64,000 bases of DNA, from positions 1,178,001-1,242,000 of the forward strand of contig NZ_FOYV01000001.1 of NCBI RefSeq assembly GCF_900115175.1, written 5' to 3'. The stretch is from Marinobacter gudaonensis. GTDB lineage: Bacteria > Pseudomonadota > Gammaproteobacteria > Pseudomonadales > Oleiphilaceae. Below the pieces are notes generated by a model. It ran no database searches and was not told where the DNA came from. It worked only from the letters and a program-made list of their open reading frames with translations. Each line of letters starts with the position of its first letter. The first letter of the stretch is position 1. Below, piece after piece: positions 33,751-42,231 of this stretch. The position numbers and the translations under genes are program-made.

Positions 33751-34644
33751 ATGTTGCAGCAGCTTCTGGAGACGGCCCTGCGCCAGACCATGAATCGCCT
33801 GGTCCGGCCGATGCTCCACCCGGCCATTCCGGTGCCGGTTCAGAGAAGAATCATCCGCCAGGCCTATCGCAGCTCGTTCCCGCCCCGTGGCGCCAGGTTC
33901 GAGGAAACCACGCTGGCTACGGTACCCGCCACCCGTGCCACCTTTGGTTCCGACTCCCGGGGCGCCGTGCTCTACCTGCATGGCGGCGGTTACATCATCG
34001 GCTCCTCCGCAACCCATCGTGGCATTACCGGCCATCTCGCCAAAACCAGTGGCTGTACGGTACTGACACCGGACTACCGGCTGGCGCCTGAGCACCCATT
34101 TCCCGCCGCACTGGACGACGCCGAAGCCTGCTGGCTGGCGTTGCTTGAGGCGGGCTTCAGGCCCGAGCAGATCGCCGTTGCGGGGGATTCCGCCGGTGGC
34201 GGCCTGGCTCTGGCCCTGGCCATGCGACTGCGTGACCGTGGGCAGCCGCTGCCCTCGTCCCTGACGGTGTTCTCGCCCTGGGTCGACCTGACCCAGGAGC
34301 ATCTCTATGCGCCGGAACGGGAACCGGTACTGCAGGCGGCGTGGACCTCAAAGGCCGCCAGACTCTATGCCGGTGACACACCGCTGAGCCATCCACTGGT
34401 ATCGCCAATCTTCGGGGATCTGGGAGACCTGCCACCGATGCTGATCCAGGCCGGAAGCGAGGAAATCCTGCTGAACGACGCCGAGCGCCTCGCCCGGAAG
34501 GCTGCCGAAGCTGATGGGGACTTGCGGCTGGAGGTGTATAACAGCCTGTGGCACGTGTTTCAGGTGCACAGTGGTCAACTGGATCGGGCCACCGCGGCCA
34601 TGTCCCGCGCCGGCGAGCACATCAGACGTCATCTGGCAGACTGA
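33751..34644 (+). CDS. HSL-family (type IV) alpha/beta hydrolase/esterase
   Basis: A 297-residue esterase of the hormone-sensitive-lipase group. The HGGGYIIGS oxyanion motif (about residues 78-86) and the catalytic-serine motif GDSAGGGLAL (about 148-157) are diagnostic; the Asp and His probably lie in the IQAGSEEILLNDAE and LWHVFQV segments. These enzymes hydrolyse short- to medium-chain esters. No signal peptide is evident, although the N-terminus is amphipathic. The last 23 bases overlap the 3' end of the convergent GIY-YIG gene. It is divergent from the other alpha/beta hydrolase, so both may share a promoter region. Confidence 0.87.
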   Translation: MLQQLLETALRQTMNRLVRPMLHPAIPVPVQRRIIRQAYRSSFPPRGARFEETTLATVPATRATFGSDSRGAVLYLHGGGYIIGSSATHRGITGHLAKTSGCTVLTPDYRLAPEHPFPAALDDAEACWLALLEAGFRPEQIAVAGDSAGGGLALALAMRLRDRGQPLPSSLTVFSPWVDLTQEHLYAPEREPVLQAAWTSKAARLYAGDTPLSHPLVSPIFGDLGDLPPMLIQAGSEEILLNDAERLARKAAEADGDLRLEVYNSLWHVFQVHSGQLDRATAAMSRAGEHIRRHLAD

Positions 34645-34903
34645 ATTCACCCCGGGCCAGGGCTTCCTTGCGCGCCCTGGGCCACTGTTTGATCTGCCAC
34701 TCCAGTCTGGACGCCCGGCTCCGGTCCCCGGCTGGAGCTCTGAACACCAGCTCCAGCGGGCCTTTGCCCCACAGACTGCGGGCGCCCCTGGGGGCGCCCG
34801 CCTGGTGCTCACCGAACCGCCGCTCGACATCCGTGGTAATGCCGGTGTAGAGCGCGCCCTGGGCTGTCCGCACCATGTAGACGAACCACTCACCCGCCAT
34901 CAA
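34622..34903 (-). CDS. GIY-YIG nuclease-fold family protein (YhbQ/UPF0213-like)
   Basis: A 93-residue single-domain protein of the GIY-YIG superfamily. The fold's two motifs appear as WFVYMVRTAQGALYTGIT near the N-terminus, followed by DVERRFGEHQAG with the conserved Arg and His. Related small proteins have been linked to DNA metabolism, but function here is unknown. The gene overlaps the downstream end of the convergent esterase by 23 bases and the 3' end of the upstream DMT transporter gene by 14 bases, so the locus is tightly packed; the start at 34903 is the only one that includes the full motif. Confidence 0.85.
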   Translation of the reverse strand: MMAGEWFVYMVRTAQGALYTGITTDVERRFGEHQAGAPRGARSLWGKGPLELVFRAPAGDRSRASRLEWQIKQWPRARKEALARGEFSLPDDV

Positions 34904-35798
34904 CCAGCGCCTCTTCCCTGGCCTTGACCCTGCGCTGTTGCAGCCACAACCCGGCCATGATCAATACCAGCCCGATGTAGGTGGAATAAAGAATGTGCTC
35001 GCCCAGGATGAAGTAGATAAACACCAGTGACAGGAAGGGCGAAATAAAAATCAGGTTGCTCACCTTGGAGGTGTTCTCCGCCTTTTTCATGGCGTAGGAC
35101 CAGAGCACAAAGGCAATGCCCATCTCGAACACCCCCACGTAAAGCGCTGCCGCCAGAGAGGTCCCGAGTGCAAAGTCCAGCCCCTCGGTCCACCAGCAGA
35201 TCACCGCGATGACCGGCAGGCCAAACAGGAAATTCAGGAACAGCCCCACCACAGGGTCCCGGGTATCGCGGGTGGCAATGATCCAGTAGGAAGCCCAGAT
35301 GACCGTGCTGCCCAGTGCCAGGGAAACCCCGATGGGGTCCTCGAAGCTCAGCGAGGTAACCGCGCCTCGAGTGGCGATCACCACCACACCGGCATAGCAC
35401 ACAAGCCCCGCAATGATATCGAGCCGCCGCAGCCGCTGACCCAGAAAGGGCACGGACAGATAGGCCAGCACCAGGGCCCAGGTGTAATTGAGCGGCTGCG
35501 CCTCCTGGGCCGGCAACCGGTCAAAGGCGCCGAACAGGAAAAAATAGTAGAGGCAGGGATTGATCAGGCCCATGCCGATGGATTGGACGTATTGCTGCCT
35601 GCTCAGCGAGAACACCAGATGCCAACGCCCCTGCAGCATCAGGATAATGGCCATGACCAGGACGGAGGCGGCCACGGCAATCAACAGCATCTGCACCGGC
35701 GCCAGGTCCCTCAGGGCCAGCTTGAAGGCGGTGGCAACCGTGGACCACAGCAACACCGTACCAAGGCCATAGAGCATGGCCTGTTTCTGATTCTTCAT
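34890..35798 (-). CDS. DMT-superfamily (EamA) transporter
   Basis: A 302-residue inner-membrane protein with ten predicted helices in two EamA repeats. The first repeat begins MLYGLGTVLLWSTVATAFKLAL and the second has SLALGSTVIWASYWIIA; the C-terminus is basic and cytoplasmic (QQRRVKAREEAL). EamA proteins export metabolites such as amino acids; the substrate cannot be inferred. It lies nine bases downstream of rlmJ and overlaps the GIY-YIG gene, so rlmJ, this gene and the nuclease-like gene probably form one transcript. Confidence 0.85.
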   Translation of the reverse strand: MKNQKQAMLYGLGTVLLWSTVATAFKLALRDLAPVQMLLIAVAASVLVMAIILMLQGRWHLVFSLSRQQYVQSIGMGLINPCLYYFFLFGAFDRLPAQEAQPLNYTWALVLAYLSVPFLGQRLRRLDIIAGLVCYAGVVVIATRGAVTSLSFEDPIGVSLALGSTVIWASYWIIATRDTRDPVVGLFLNFLFGLPVIAVICWWTEGLDFALGTSLAAALYVGVFEMGIAFVLWSYAMKKAENTSKVSNLIFISPFLSLVFIYFILGEHILYSTYIGLVLIMAGLWLQQRRVKAREEALVDGG

Positions 35799-35807
35799 CT
35801 CGGCCTC

Positions 35808-36647
35808 CTATTCCGGTACCAGCCAGTCCATGTGATGGGAAAGATTCAGCACCTGATCCCCGGCCACGTCATTGAGCATGGCAGTGAAGCGAGTGTCAAA
35901 GCCCCAGGGCGGATTGACAACCAGCAGGCCCGAACCTGTCATGCCCCGCTCCGGCGGCTTGCGCAGGCGGACCTCGGATGTCAGGACCTTGTGTACACCG
36001 CCGGTCTTCACAGCCGATGTCAGTGCCTCGTGGGCACCACTGGCCAGGATCGGGTACCAGATCAGGTACACGCCATGGCGACACTTCTGCCAGGCTTTCT
36101 CCAGGGTCCTTGCCACTTCCTGGTACTCGGTCTTGACCTCATAGGAAGGATCGATCAGCACCAGCAAGCGCGGCTGTCGTGGCGGCAGGTGCCGCAGCAG
36201 ACCCGCGAGCCCATCCTGGCGGATCACCCGGAGACGCCCGGAGCCTGCCCACTGCGCGAGATGCTCGCCTTCGGCCGGATGCAACTCGAACGCGGTCAGG
36301 TCGTCCTGGGGGCGTAAACATTGCCGGAACCAGGCCGGAGAGCCAGGGTAGTTCACCAGACCGTCCTGGCCCTGGTTACACTGGGCCAGGATGTCCAGCA
36401 ACGGCTGCCAGTCCGGTGATGTCAGGCTCGCGCGGGCCTGCCACACTCTCTGGATACCCGAGTCTGCCTCGGCAGTCTTCCGTGCCCGCTCACTGTGCAG
36501 GTCGTACAGGGCACTGCCGGCGTGGGTATCAAAGCAGGCAATCCCGGAGGCTTTTGACTGCATCATCGAAAGGACCAGACTCAGGGCCCCGTGTTTCTGG
36601 ACATCGGCAAAGTTTCCGGCATGGAAGCCGTGAAGGTAACTCAGCAT
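35808..36647 (-). CDS. rlmJ: 23S rRNA (adenine(2030)-N6)-methyltransferase
   Basis: A 279-residue SAM-dependent methyltransferase that modifies A2030 of 23S rRNA. The N-terminal MLSYLHGFHAGNFADVQKH is diagnostic of RlmJ. The SAM-binding Rossmann fold and the catalytic motif LVLIDPSYE (a DPPY-type motif, about residues 163-171) are present, and NPPWGFD occurs near the C-terminus. Length matches E. coli RlmJ (280). It is divergent from the MFS gene and nine bases upstream of the DMT gene. Not essential in E. coli; used there for growth on DNA as a carbon source. Confidence 0.93.
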   Translation of the reverse strand: MLSYLHGFHAGNFADVQKHGALSLVLSMMQSKASGIACFDTHAGSALYDLHSERARKTAEADSGIQRVWQARASLTSPDWQPLLDILAQCNQGQDGLVNYPGSPAWFRQCLRPQDDLTAFELHPAEGEHLAQWAGSGRLRVIRQDGLAGLLRHLPPRQPRLLVLIDPSYEVKTEYQEVARTLEKAWQKCRHGVYLIWYPILASGAHEALTSAVKTGGVHKVLTSEVRLRKPPERGMTGSGLLVVNPPWGFDTRFTAMLNDVAGDQVLNLSHHMDWLVPE

Positions 36648-36840
36648 GGCGTACTCCCTGATTGCCCGGGTATTAGGCCCGATCTACCCTGCGCGGGGCA
36701 AGGGGCTTATTCGGCCGCCGCCACTTGGCACCTGGCGACCGTGCTGCTCTGGTCCAATCCGGAAGGCGCCACGTAAGCTGCATTTAAGGTTACCCTTTCG
36801 TATTGGTATTCTTGCGCATTTCTCACTGGAGGAACCGGGC

Positions 36841-38163
36841 TTGCCGGCAGCAAACGAAGCAAAAAAGGAAACCATCGACCGCTTATACAGCCTCATAGCC
36901 AACGAGGAGGATGCGCGCGTATGCAAGGACATCCCGGAGGAGGCCTGCCGAGAGGTGCCGCGCAACTTTTTCCTGATCCTCGCAAGCAACGTGCTGACCA
37001 AACTGGGTGACCTGCTGATCAGTCCAAAAACCGTTCTGGCCTGGTTGATGAGTGCCATCGGAGCCCCAGCGCTGGTGGCCTGGCTGGTTCCGATTCGTGA
37101 ATCCGGCTCGCTGGTGCCGCAGATGGTGATTGCGGCCTGGGTACGCCAGAAGGCGGTGCGCAAGTGGTTCTGGACGCTGGGCAGCTTCGGCCAGGCTGTG
37201 AGTGTTGTCGGCATGGCCGCAAGCGTCTGGTTTCTGGAAAGCTACCCGGCAGGCTACGGCATTATCGCTTCGCTGGTGCTGTTTTCCCTGGCACGAGGCT
37301 TCTGTTCCGTGTCCATGAAAGACGTGCAGGGAAAATGCATTCCAAAGACCCGTCGCGGCCGGCTTTCCGGCCTCGCCTCAACCATCGGCGGCAGCGCCAC
37401 GGTGGTACTTACGGCCCTGTTGTTCTGGGAGCGCGGCGACCCGGGGGTCGCATTCTACACCCTGCTCCTGCTTCTGGCGGCTGCACTGTGGGTAATTGCC
37501 GGCCTTCTGTTTGCCAATGTGGAAGAATACGACGGCGAGACCGGCGGCGGTGGCAATGCCATTACCGAAGCTTTTCGCAGCCTGTCATTGCTGCGGGATG
37601 ACGTCCCCTTCCGCAACTTCGTGATCACTCGGGCGTTGCTACTCTGCTCAGCGCTGGCCGCCCCCTACTTTGTGGTACTCGCCCAGCAGGAAACGGACAT
37701 CGGCTGGATGCTGGGTGTGTTCCTGCTGGCCAGCAGCCTTGCCAGTTCGCTAAGCGCCAGCTTCTGGGGCTGGGCGGCCGACACCTCTTCGCGCCGGGTG
37801 ATGATACGCGGCGCGGCCATGTCCAGCGGGGTGTGCCTGCTGGTGGCCACGGTTGCCCTGATTACCGGGCCCGATATTGGCAGTGTGTGGTTCTACCCGA
37901 TCGCCTTTTTTGTACTCAGTATTGCCCATGCCGGCGTGCGGCTCGGTCGGAAAACCTATCTGGTGGATATGGCCGGCGGCAACAAGCGCACCGATTACAC
38001 GGCGGTGAGCAACACGGTGATCGGGTTTCTGCTCCTGGCCACCGGAGGCCTCACCGCGCTTGTCTCAATGGTTTCCGAGGTGGCTGTCATACTGGTTCTG
38101 GGGCTCATGGGGCTTGCCGGGATGTTCAGTGCCGTTCGCCTCAAAGAGGTGACCGGCGACTGA
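36841..38163 (+). CDS. Major facilitator superfamily transporter
   Basis: A 440-residue inner-membrane protein with about 11-12 hydrophobic helices preceded by a hydrophilic, acidic N-terminal stretch of roughly 45 residues. MFS-like loops are recognisable (VRQKAVRKWFW, CIPKTRRGRLSG, ADTSSRRVM). I chose the TTG start at 36841 because GGAGG lies eight bases upstream and the protein then begins MPAANEAKKE; the longer frame from 36646 adds 65 residues of basic, low-complexity sequence across the rlmJ promoter region. The substrate is unknown. Downstream are two small genes, so this may be the first gene of a three-gene unit. Confidence 0.8.
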   Translation: MPAANEAKKETIDRLYSLIANEEDARVCKDIPEEACREVPRNFFLILASNVLTKLGDLLISPKTVLAWLMSAIGAPALVAWLVPIRESGSLVPQMVIAAWVRQKAVRKWFWTLGSFGQAVSVVGMAASVWFLESYPAGYGIIASLVLFSLARGFCSVSMKDVQGKCIPKTRRGRLSGLASTIGGSATVVLTALLFWERGDPGVAFYTLLLLLAAALWVIAGLLFANVEEYDGETGGGGNAITEAFRSLSLLRDDVPFRNFVITRALLLCSALAAPYFVVLAQQETDIGWMLGVFLLASSLASSLSASFWGWAADTSSRRVMIRGAAMSSGVCLLVATVALITGPDIGSVWFYPIAFFVLSIAHAGVRLGRKTYLVDMAGGNKRTDYTAVSNTVIGFLLLATGGLTALVSMVSEVAVILVLGLMGLAGMFSAVRLKEVTGD

Positions 38164-38333
38164 TCGGATACGCCGAACTGTCGGTAGAAAAGACAGCACC
38201 TGAAAAAAGCGGATTATCTGAAAAAAAGAAGGAACCTTTTTGCCGACTCTTCCGTTGCTACCGTAAGGATGCTTTGCAGCAGTTCACAGGGACGTGTCCA
38301 CTGAACGGTCGTTTCTTTATCAAGGGCAGATCC

Positions 38334-38627
38334 ATGCGTGCAGAAACCAGAGCAGTCGCGAAACAGCAGGAAGGTCGTCTGGTACGAACGGTACTGGGAT
38401 GGTATGTCAAAACCCGGGAACAGATGGATCTGGGGCCTTTCGCCTCCAGGCAGGAGGCGGCCCACGCCCTGCAGAGACACATCCGGCTCTATCGCGGGCT
38501 GAACCCACGAACAGGTCCGGCAACTGCCCGGATGCACATCCACGATGCCGAAACCTGCCAGCGATCCAACTGTTGCGACTGCCTGGAAGCAAAAGAACTG
38601 GGTCTGTCGATGGCGGTGGCCTCGTGA
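38334..38627 (+). CDS. Small conserved protein (DUF6316-like)
   Basis: A 97-residue soluble, basic protein. The segment GWYVKTREQMDLGPFASRQE with following helix AAHALQRHIRLYRG resembles a GYF/DUF6316-type family of small gammaproteobacterial proteins; similarity is judged by eye. Two cysteine pairs near the C-terminus (ETCQRSNCCDC) could bind metal or form disulfides. The ATG at 38334 follows AAGGG at a good distance; an in-frame extension upstream is not supported. Its stop overlaps a GTG start of a further small membrane protein by four bases, so the two are coupled. Confidence 0.6.
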   Translation: MRAETRAVAKQQEGRLVRTVLGWYVKTREQMDLGPFASRQEAAHALQRHIRLYRGLNPRTGPATARMHIHDAETCQRSNCCDCLEAKELGLSMAVAS

Positions 38628-38761
38628 ACGGTCTGCGGCCCACCAGTCAGCGGGATAATGCCGAAGACGTGGTACTGCTGGCCCCCGGTATTAAGCTGAT
38701 GCTCGCCTCCCTCCTCTGTCTTCTGGGCGTCTCCGCGCTCACCTACGTCAGCTACCTTTGA
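38624..38761 (+). CDS. Small single-pass membrane protein, 45 aa
   Basis: A 45-codon ORF starting GTG at 38624, overlapping the upstream stop by four bases (GTGA). The N-terminal half is polar (VNGLRPTSQRDNAEDV); the C-terminal half is one hydrophobic helix (IKLMLASLLCLLGVSALTYV), so it is a likely inner-membrane microprotein. A strong terminator follows 10 bases later, which marks the end of the transcript and supports the reading frame as real. Function unknown. Confidence 0.5.
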   Translation: MNGLRPTSQRDNAEDVVLLAPGIKLMLASLLCLLGVSALTYVSYL

Positions 38762-38770
38762 TTCGTCTTG

Positions 38771-38807
38771 AACGACACAGGGCCGCGGATGCGGCCCTGT
38801 GTCGTTT
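38771..38807. terminator. Intrinsic terminator after the small membrane protein gene
   Basis: A 16-bp perfect stem (38771-38786 with 38791-38806) with GGAT loop, AACGACACAGGGCCGC and its complement, ends in TTT. It lies between convergent genes (small membrane protein plus, thrombospondin-repeat lipoprotein minus) and could serve both. Confidence 0.85.
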
Positions 38808-38834
38808 GCGGTTGAAATGACAGGCGGTTCTGCG

Positions 38835-40313
38835 TCAGTCAACCGCCAGGTCTGTCTTGCTGGCACACACTGCCTGAACGTTTACCTCGTTAAGGAGCGA
38901 CAGAAGCGAGGGCGCAAACTCGATAACCACCGAGTCGAAGCGCTTCTCGGTCTGAAACACCAGGAAGCTGGTTGAGGTACCGCCCAGCACGCCGGACGCC
39001 CCCAGCAAATCCAGATCCAGCAGCCCTTCGCCGGTACTTTCCTCCTGAATAACGCCGTTCAGGCTGGTTCGCACGATCAGGTCGCCACCGAGCAGATCTG
39101 CCTGCAACACCTGAGGACTCTCATTGAAGGCAATGCCCAGAGCATTGGCGCCAGGGTAGGCAAAGCCGGTTGTGGCGGCCACTTTAAGCCGGCTGGTCGA
39201 TAATCCGAGCAGGTCGGTGTTCTGCAGAGTCGCGGTGTTTGTGAGGTCACCGTCAACCACATTCGCCGGATCCTGCACCTCGCAAATCAATCCCAACCCC
39301 AGGAGGCAACCGGACAGGTCTTTCGAGGCTTCAGCCTTGATATCGGTATCGCTGGCCAGCATGGGCGTGAATGGCTGACCCTCTACACCGCACGCGTATT
39401 CATTGTCGTTCACCAGATCGCAGACGTCGCCAATGCCGTCGCCATCGGTATCCGCCTGGTCCGGATTCACCACCAGCGGGCAGTTGTCCAGCGGCTGGCC
39501 CAGGGCATTGTCATCGGCAATTCCGTCGCCGTCGGTGTCGGCATCACAGGCATTGCCCTCGCCGTCATTATCCAGATCTTCCTGACCCGGGTTTGCGATG
39601 CTCGGGCAATTGTCGGCGCCATCGGGCAGTCCGTCACCGTCTGAATCGGTCTCGCAGGCATCGCCCACGCCGTTGCCATCGGCATCGGCCTGGTCGGGGT
39701 TGGCAAACAGTGGGCAATTATCGCCACCGTCCGAGGCCGCAAGCGACTCAAAGGAGCCATCGCCTTTATCCGTCTTGTCATTAATGCCATCTCCGTCGGT
39801 GTCGGTGTCGCAGGCATTGCCCACCTGATCACCGTCAAAATCGGCCTGGCCGTCATTGGGCACGAGCGGGCAGTTGTCACCACCACTGGCAACGCTCTTC
39901 ACCGAGAATGAGCCATCACTGTTGGCAATCTTGTCAGCCACTCCGTCGCCGTCGGCGTCGGTGTCACAGGCGTCGCCGGTCAGATCAGCATCCCTGTTTC
40001 GCTGGCTCGGGTTGGCGATGGTCGGACAGTTATCCGAGCCGTTCAGCACTCCATCTCCATCGATATCAGAGGAGCCGCCAACCGACTTGTCGCAGGCATC
40101 GTCTATGCCATCGGCATCAGCGTCGTTACCCGAATTGGCAACTGACGGGCAGGAATCCTCATTATCCGGGATACCGTCCCCGTCCTGGTCAAACAACGGG
40201 TTTGCGGGCCCGAAGGCTTCTGTGACCAGGGCGCTGTCGGAGCGACACCCGGCCAGACCCAGCAATGCAATAAAGACCACTAACATCATTGTTTTCATTG
40301 TTTTGGTTTCCAT
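38835..40313 (-). CDS. Thrombospondin type 3 repeat lipoprotein
   Basis: A 492-residue lipoprotein (lipobox LLGLAGC, Cys about 22). Residues about 40-300 consist of thrombospondin type 3-like calcium-binding repeats with the pattern DxDxDGxxDxxDNCP, seen at least eight times, so the region should bind many Ca2+ ions and form an extended rod. The last ~180 residues form a separate domain (about 310-490) with no repeat and four to five cysteines, probably disulfide-linked. It lies five bases downstream of the OmpA gene on the same strand, so the two make an envelope pair. Role may be structural or in cell-surface contact; this is inference. Confidence 0.85.
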   Translation of the reverse strand: METKTMKTMMLVVFIALLGLAGCRSDSALVTEAFGPANPLFDQDGDGIPDNEDSCPSVANSGNDADADGIDDACDKSVGGSSDIDGDGVLNGSDNCPTIANPSQRNRDADLTGDACDTDADGDGVADKIANSDGSFSVKSVASGGDNCPLVPNDGQADFDGDQVGNACDTDTDGDGINDKTDKGDGSFESLAASDGGDNCPLFANPDQADADGNGVGDACETDSDGDGLPDGADNCPSIANPGQEDLDNDGEGNACDADTDGDGIADDNALGQPLDNCPLVVNPDQADTDGDGIGDVCDLVNDNEYACGVEGQPFTPMLASDTDIKAEASKDLSGCLLGLGLICEVQDPANVVDGDLTNTATLQNTDLLGLSTSRLKVAATTGFAYPGANALGIAFNESPQVLQADLLGGDLIVRTSLNGVIQEESTGEGLLDLDLLGASGVLGGTSTSFLVFQTEKRFDSVVIEFAPSLLSLLNEVNVQAVCASKTDLAVD

Positions 40314-40318
40314 GGCGA

Positions 40319-41419
40319 TTACTCCGCTTCTGAATCCTGGATCACGTTGAATTCAACGCGACGATTGCGTTCCCTTCCCTCTTCCGAGCTGTTGCTCCTG
40401 ACAGGCCTGGACTCGCCATACCCGTTGGCAACCAGCCGCTCTGGTGCTATACCGGAATCAATCAGGTGATTCCGGACGGCATCGGCGCGCTTCTGCGAAA
40501 GCTGCTGGTTGTAGTTGGCAGAGCCGACACTGTCGGTGTGGCCTGCGAGCTCGACACGGAGGTCCGGCTGTCCACGCAGGGCGTCGGCGGTTTTGGCGAG
40601 AATGTCCTTGGCGTTGGCCGTCAGACGATCGGAATTGAATTCGAAGGAAACCCCCGACAGCACCACGCTTTGCTTCCGGTCAGTCTCGACACAGCCAACG
40701 GCGTTGACCTGGAGCCCTTCCAGGGTGTTCGGACACTGGTCGACGCCATCGACAACGCCGTCGGAATCGGAATCGGCCATTCCCACCAGCTTCTCTTTTT
40801 CAATCACCACCGGTTTCTCGATGTACCGGATTTTTTCCACTACTTGGGAACGAGTGGTGCCGATGGGCAGCGTAATGCCGGCAGCGAGGTGAACGTCCGA
40901 AAGACCGTCGTCGAAGGTGTCGTACACGTAGCGCACTTCCGCGCGCAGCCTCAGACCGGAATCCGTGATCGCCGATGTCAGCACACCAAGGCCCAGGTTG
41001 CCGTAGCCGCCGAATTCACTGTCGGAATGGTTGGCCACATCGTTACGGGAAACACCCGCCCCGATCAGGCCGAAGGGTGTGAAGGTGCGCTCGCCGGGCA
41101 AGCGATAGCTGAAGTCGACGCCGGCACCCTGCTGGTAGTAGTCGGTCAGACCAGTGCGGCCCGCCTCGATAACACCGGAAAACAGGGTGGGCTCCAGCCA
41201 CCAGGACTCGCTCAGCCGCTTGCCGTAGGTGGCGCGGAAGGCCGTGCCGTACTTGTCAGTGCGCTGGCTATCGGGCTCGATGTAAACGCCCATGAGCGAG
41301 AGGTCGCTGCGTGCCTGCCGGGTCTCGGCTGCGGCGCCGCCCGCCAACCCCGTTAAACTGCACCCCGCGACCAAGCAGGAAAGTAATAAGGTCTTTGGCC
41401 ATCTTGTTTTGTAATTCAT
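40319..41419 (-). CDS. OmpA-family outer-membrane protein with N-terminal beta-barrel (OprF-like)
   Basis: A 366-residue outer-membrane protein. A signal peptide (about 1-31) is followed by an eight-stranded-barrel-like region (about 35-190), a short calcium-binding TSP3-type linker (DSDSDGVVDGVDQCPNT, about 218-234) with two cysteines, and a C-terminal OmpA domain (about 255-360) with ELAGHTDSVGSANYNQQLSQ and GRERNRRVEF. It would anchor the outer membrane to peptidoglycan. The downstream lipoprotein, five bases away, has many more TSP3 repeats, so the two probably share function and calcium dependence. ATG at 41419 follows a purine-rich site. Confidence 0.9.
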   Translation of the reverse strand: MNYKTRWPKTLLLSCLVAGCSLTGLAGGAAAETRQARSDLSLMGVYIEPDSQRTDKYGTAFRATYGKRLSESWWLEPTLFSGVIEAGRTGLTDYYQQGAGVDFSYRLPGERTFTPFGLIGAGVSRNDVANHSDSEFGGYGNLGLGVLTSAITDSGLRLRAEVRYVYDTFDDGLSDVHLAAGITLPIGTTRSQVVEKIRYIEKPVVIEKEKLVGMADSDSDGVVDGVDQCPNTLEGLQVNAVGCVETDRKQSVVLSGVSFEFNSDRLTANAKDILAKTADALRGQPDLRVELAGHTDSVGSANYNQQLSQKRADAVRNHLIDSGIAPERLVANGYGESRPVRSNSSEEGRERNRRVEFNVIQDSEAE

Positions 41420-41797
41420 TCCCTTTTGCCCCTTTAAAGTCTTGTTCCACGTCTCGACAGGACGTGCTCGCGATAGTCAGGGAAAAGTCCGAAGGGGCAC
41501 GATGGCCTGAATTACATAGGGGTAATGTCAGATTGATCAGAGAAGCAGGCCACCCTCAGAGTCGCCTTGAAAATTTTTCGGATTTACAGAGATTTACAGA
41601 CTGATACAAAAAAGGAAGGGGAGCAGGCGCGGGTAACTGTCATAACAGGCCAAGGTGTTTTTTTTACAGGGTTTTACAAGGCGGACGGCCTCTTTCCACC
41701 TTGCATCAATCCAATCAACCACATTGATACGACCCACCAGGCGCCATCGGCACTCGAGCGGCGAGAGAGGATTGCGTAGGAAGGCATGGCCCCCAGA
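41420..41797. other. Intergenic region upstream of the OmpA gene
   Basis: 378 bases with no convincing ORF. It holds the presumed promoter of the OmpA/TSP3 pair (minus strand) and the 3' flank of the DUF4870 gene. The only structure I see is a tandem duplication of GATTTACAGA at 41581-41600 and an eight-T run near 41660. No hairpin of terminator quality was found. Confidence 0.4.
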
Positions 41798-42163
41798 TCA
41801 GGAAGGCGCCTTGCCATCATTCAGGGCCAGCGCTCCTTTGACAATGCGGTAGATAATCCAGATCGAGATACCGAGCAGGATGAACCAGCCAATGATCAGC
41901 GGCGTGGTGACAATGCCGATGACGGTCCACAACAGACCGATCCAGAAGGTCCGGATCTGCCAGCGGAAATGCCGCTCGACCCAGGTGTTGCGAACGTCGT
42001 CGAGCTTGACGTAGTTGATAATCACGCCAACCAGGCCGGTCACACCGCCCACGAAGAATGACAGGGCCTGGAGGATGTAGACGACAACGGCCAGGTTCCG
42101 GGCCGGATCTGTACGGCGGGACGCCGGATCCGAATCGGCGGGAATGTACTCCGGTTCAGTCAA
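41798..42163 (-). CDS. DUF4870-type small membrane protein
   Basis: A 121-residue inner-membrane protein with three to four hydrophobic segments: LAVVVYILQALSFFVGGVTG (about 27-46), a helix ending IIGWFILLGISIW, and one between. The hydrophilic N-terminus is rich in Pro, Asp and Ser (EPEYIPADSDPASRR). This pattern and size match the DUF4870 family, widespread and of unknown function. It starts 68 bases downstream of the stop of the chemoreceptor gene on the same strand, so it may be independently transcribed or distal in a short operon. Confidence 0.75.
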   Translation of the reverse strand: MTEPEYIPADSDPASRRTDPARNLAVVVYILQALSFFVGGVTGLVGVIINYVKLDDVRNTWVERHFRWQIRTFWIGLLWTVIGIVTTPLIIGWFILLGISIWIIYRIVKGALALNDGKAPS

Positions 42164-42231
42164 GGCATAGCTCCTCTGTAACGGTCACAGAAAGTCTACC
42201 ATAGCCCTGGCGAACCGGATTGACGGCCGCG

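Noticed and set aside
36646..36840. N-terminal extension of the MFS transporter from an upstream ATG
   Set aside because: The 65 added residues are basic and Pro-rich, cross the rlmJ start region, and the TTG at 36841 has a better ribosome-binding site.
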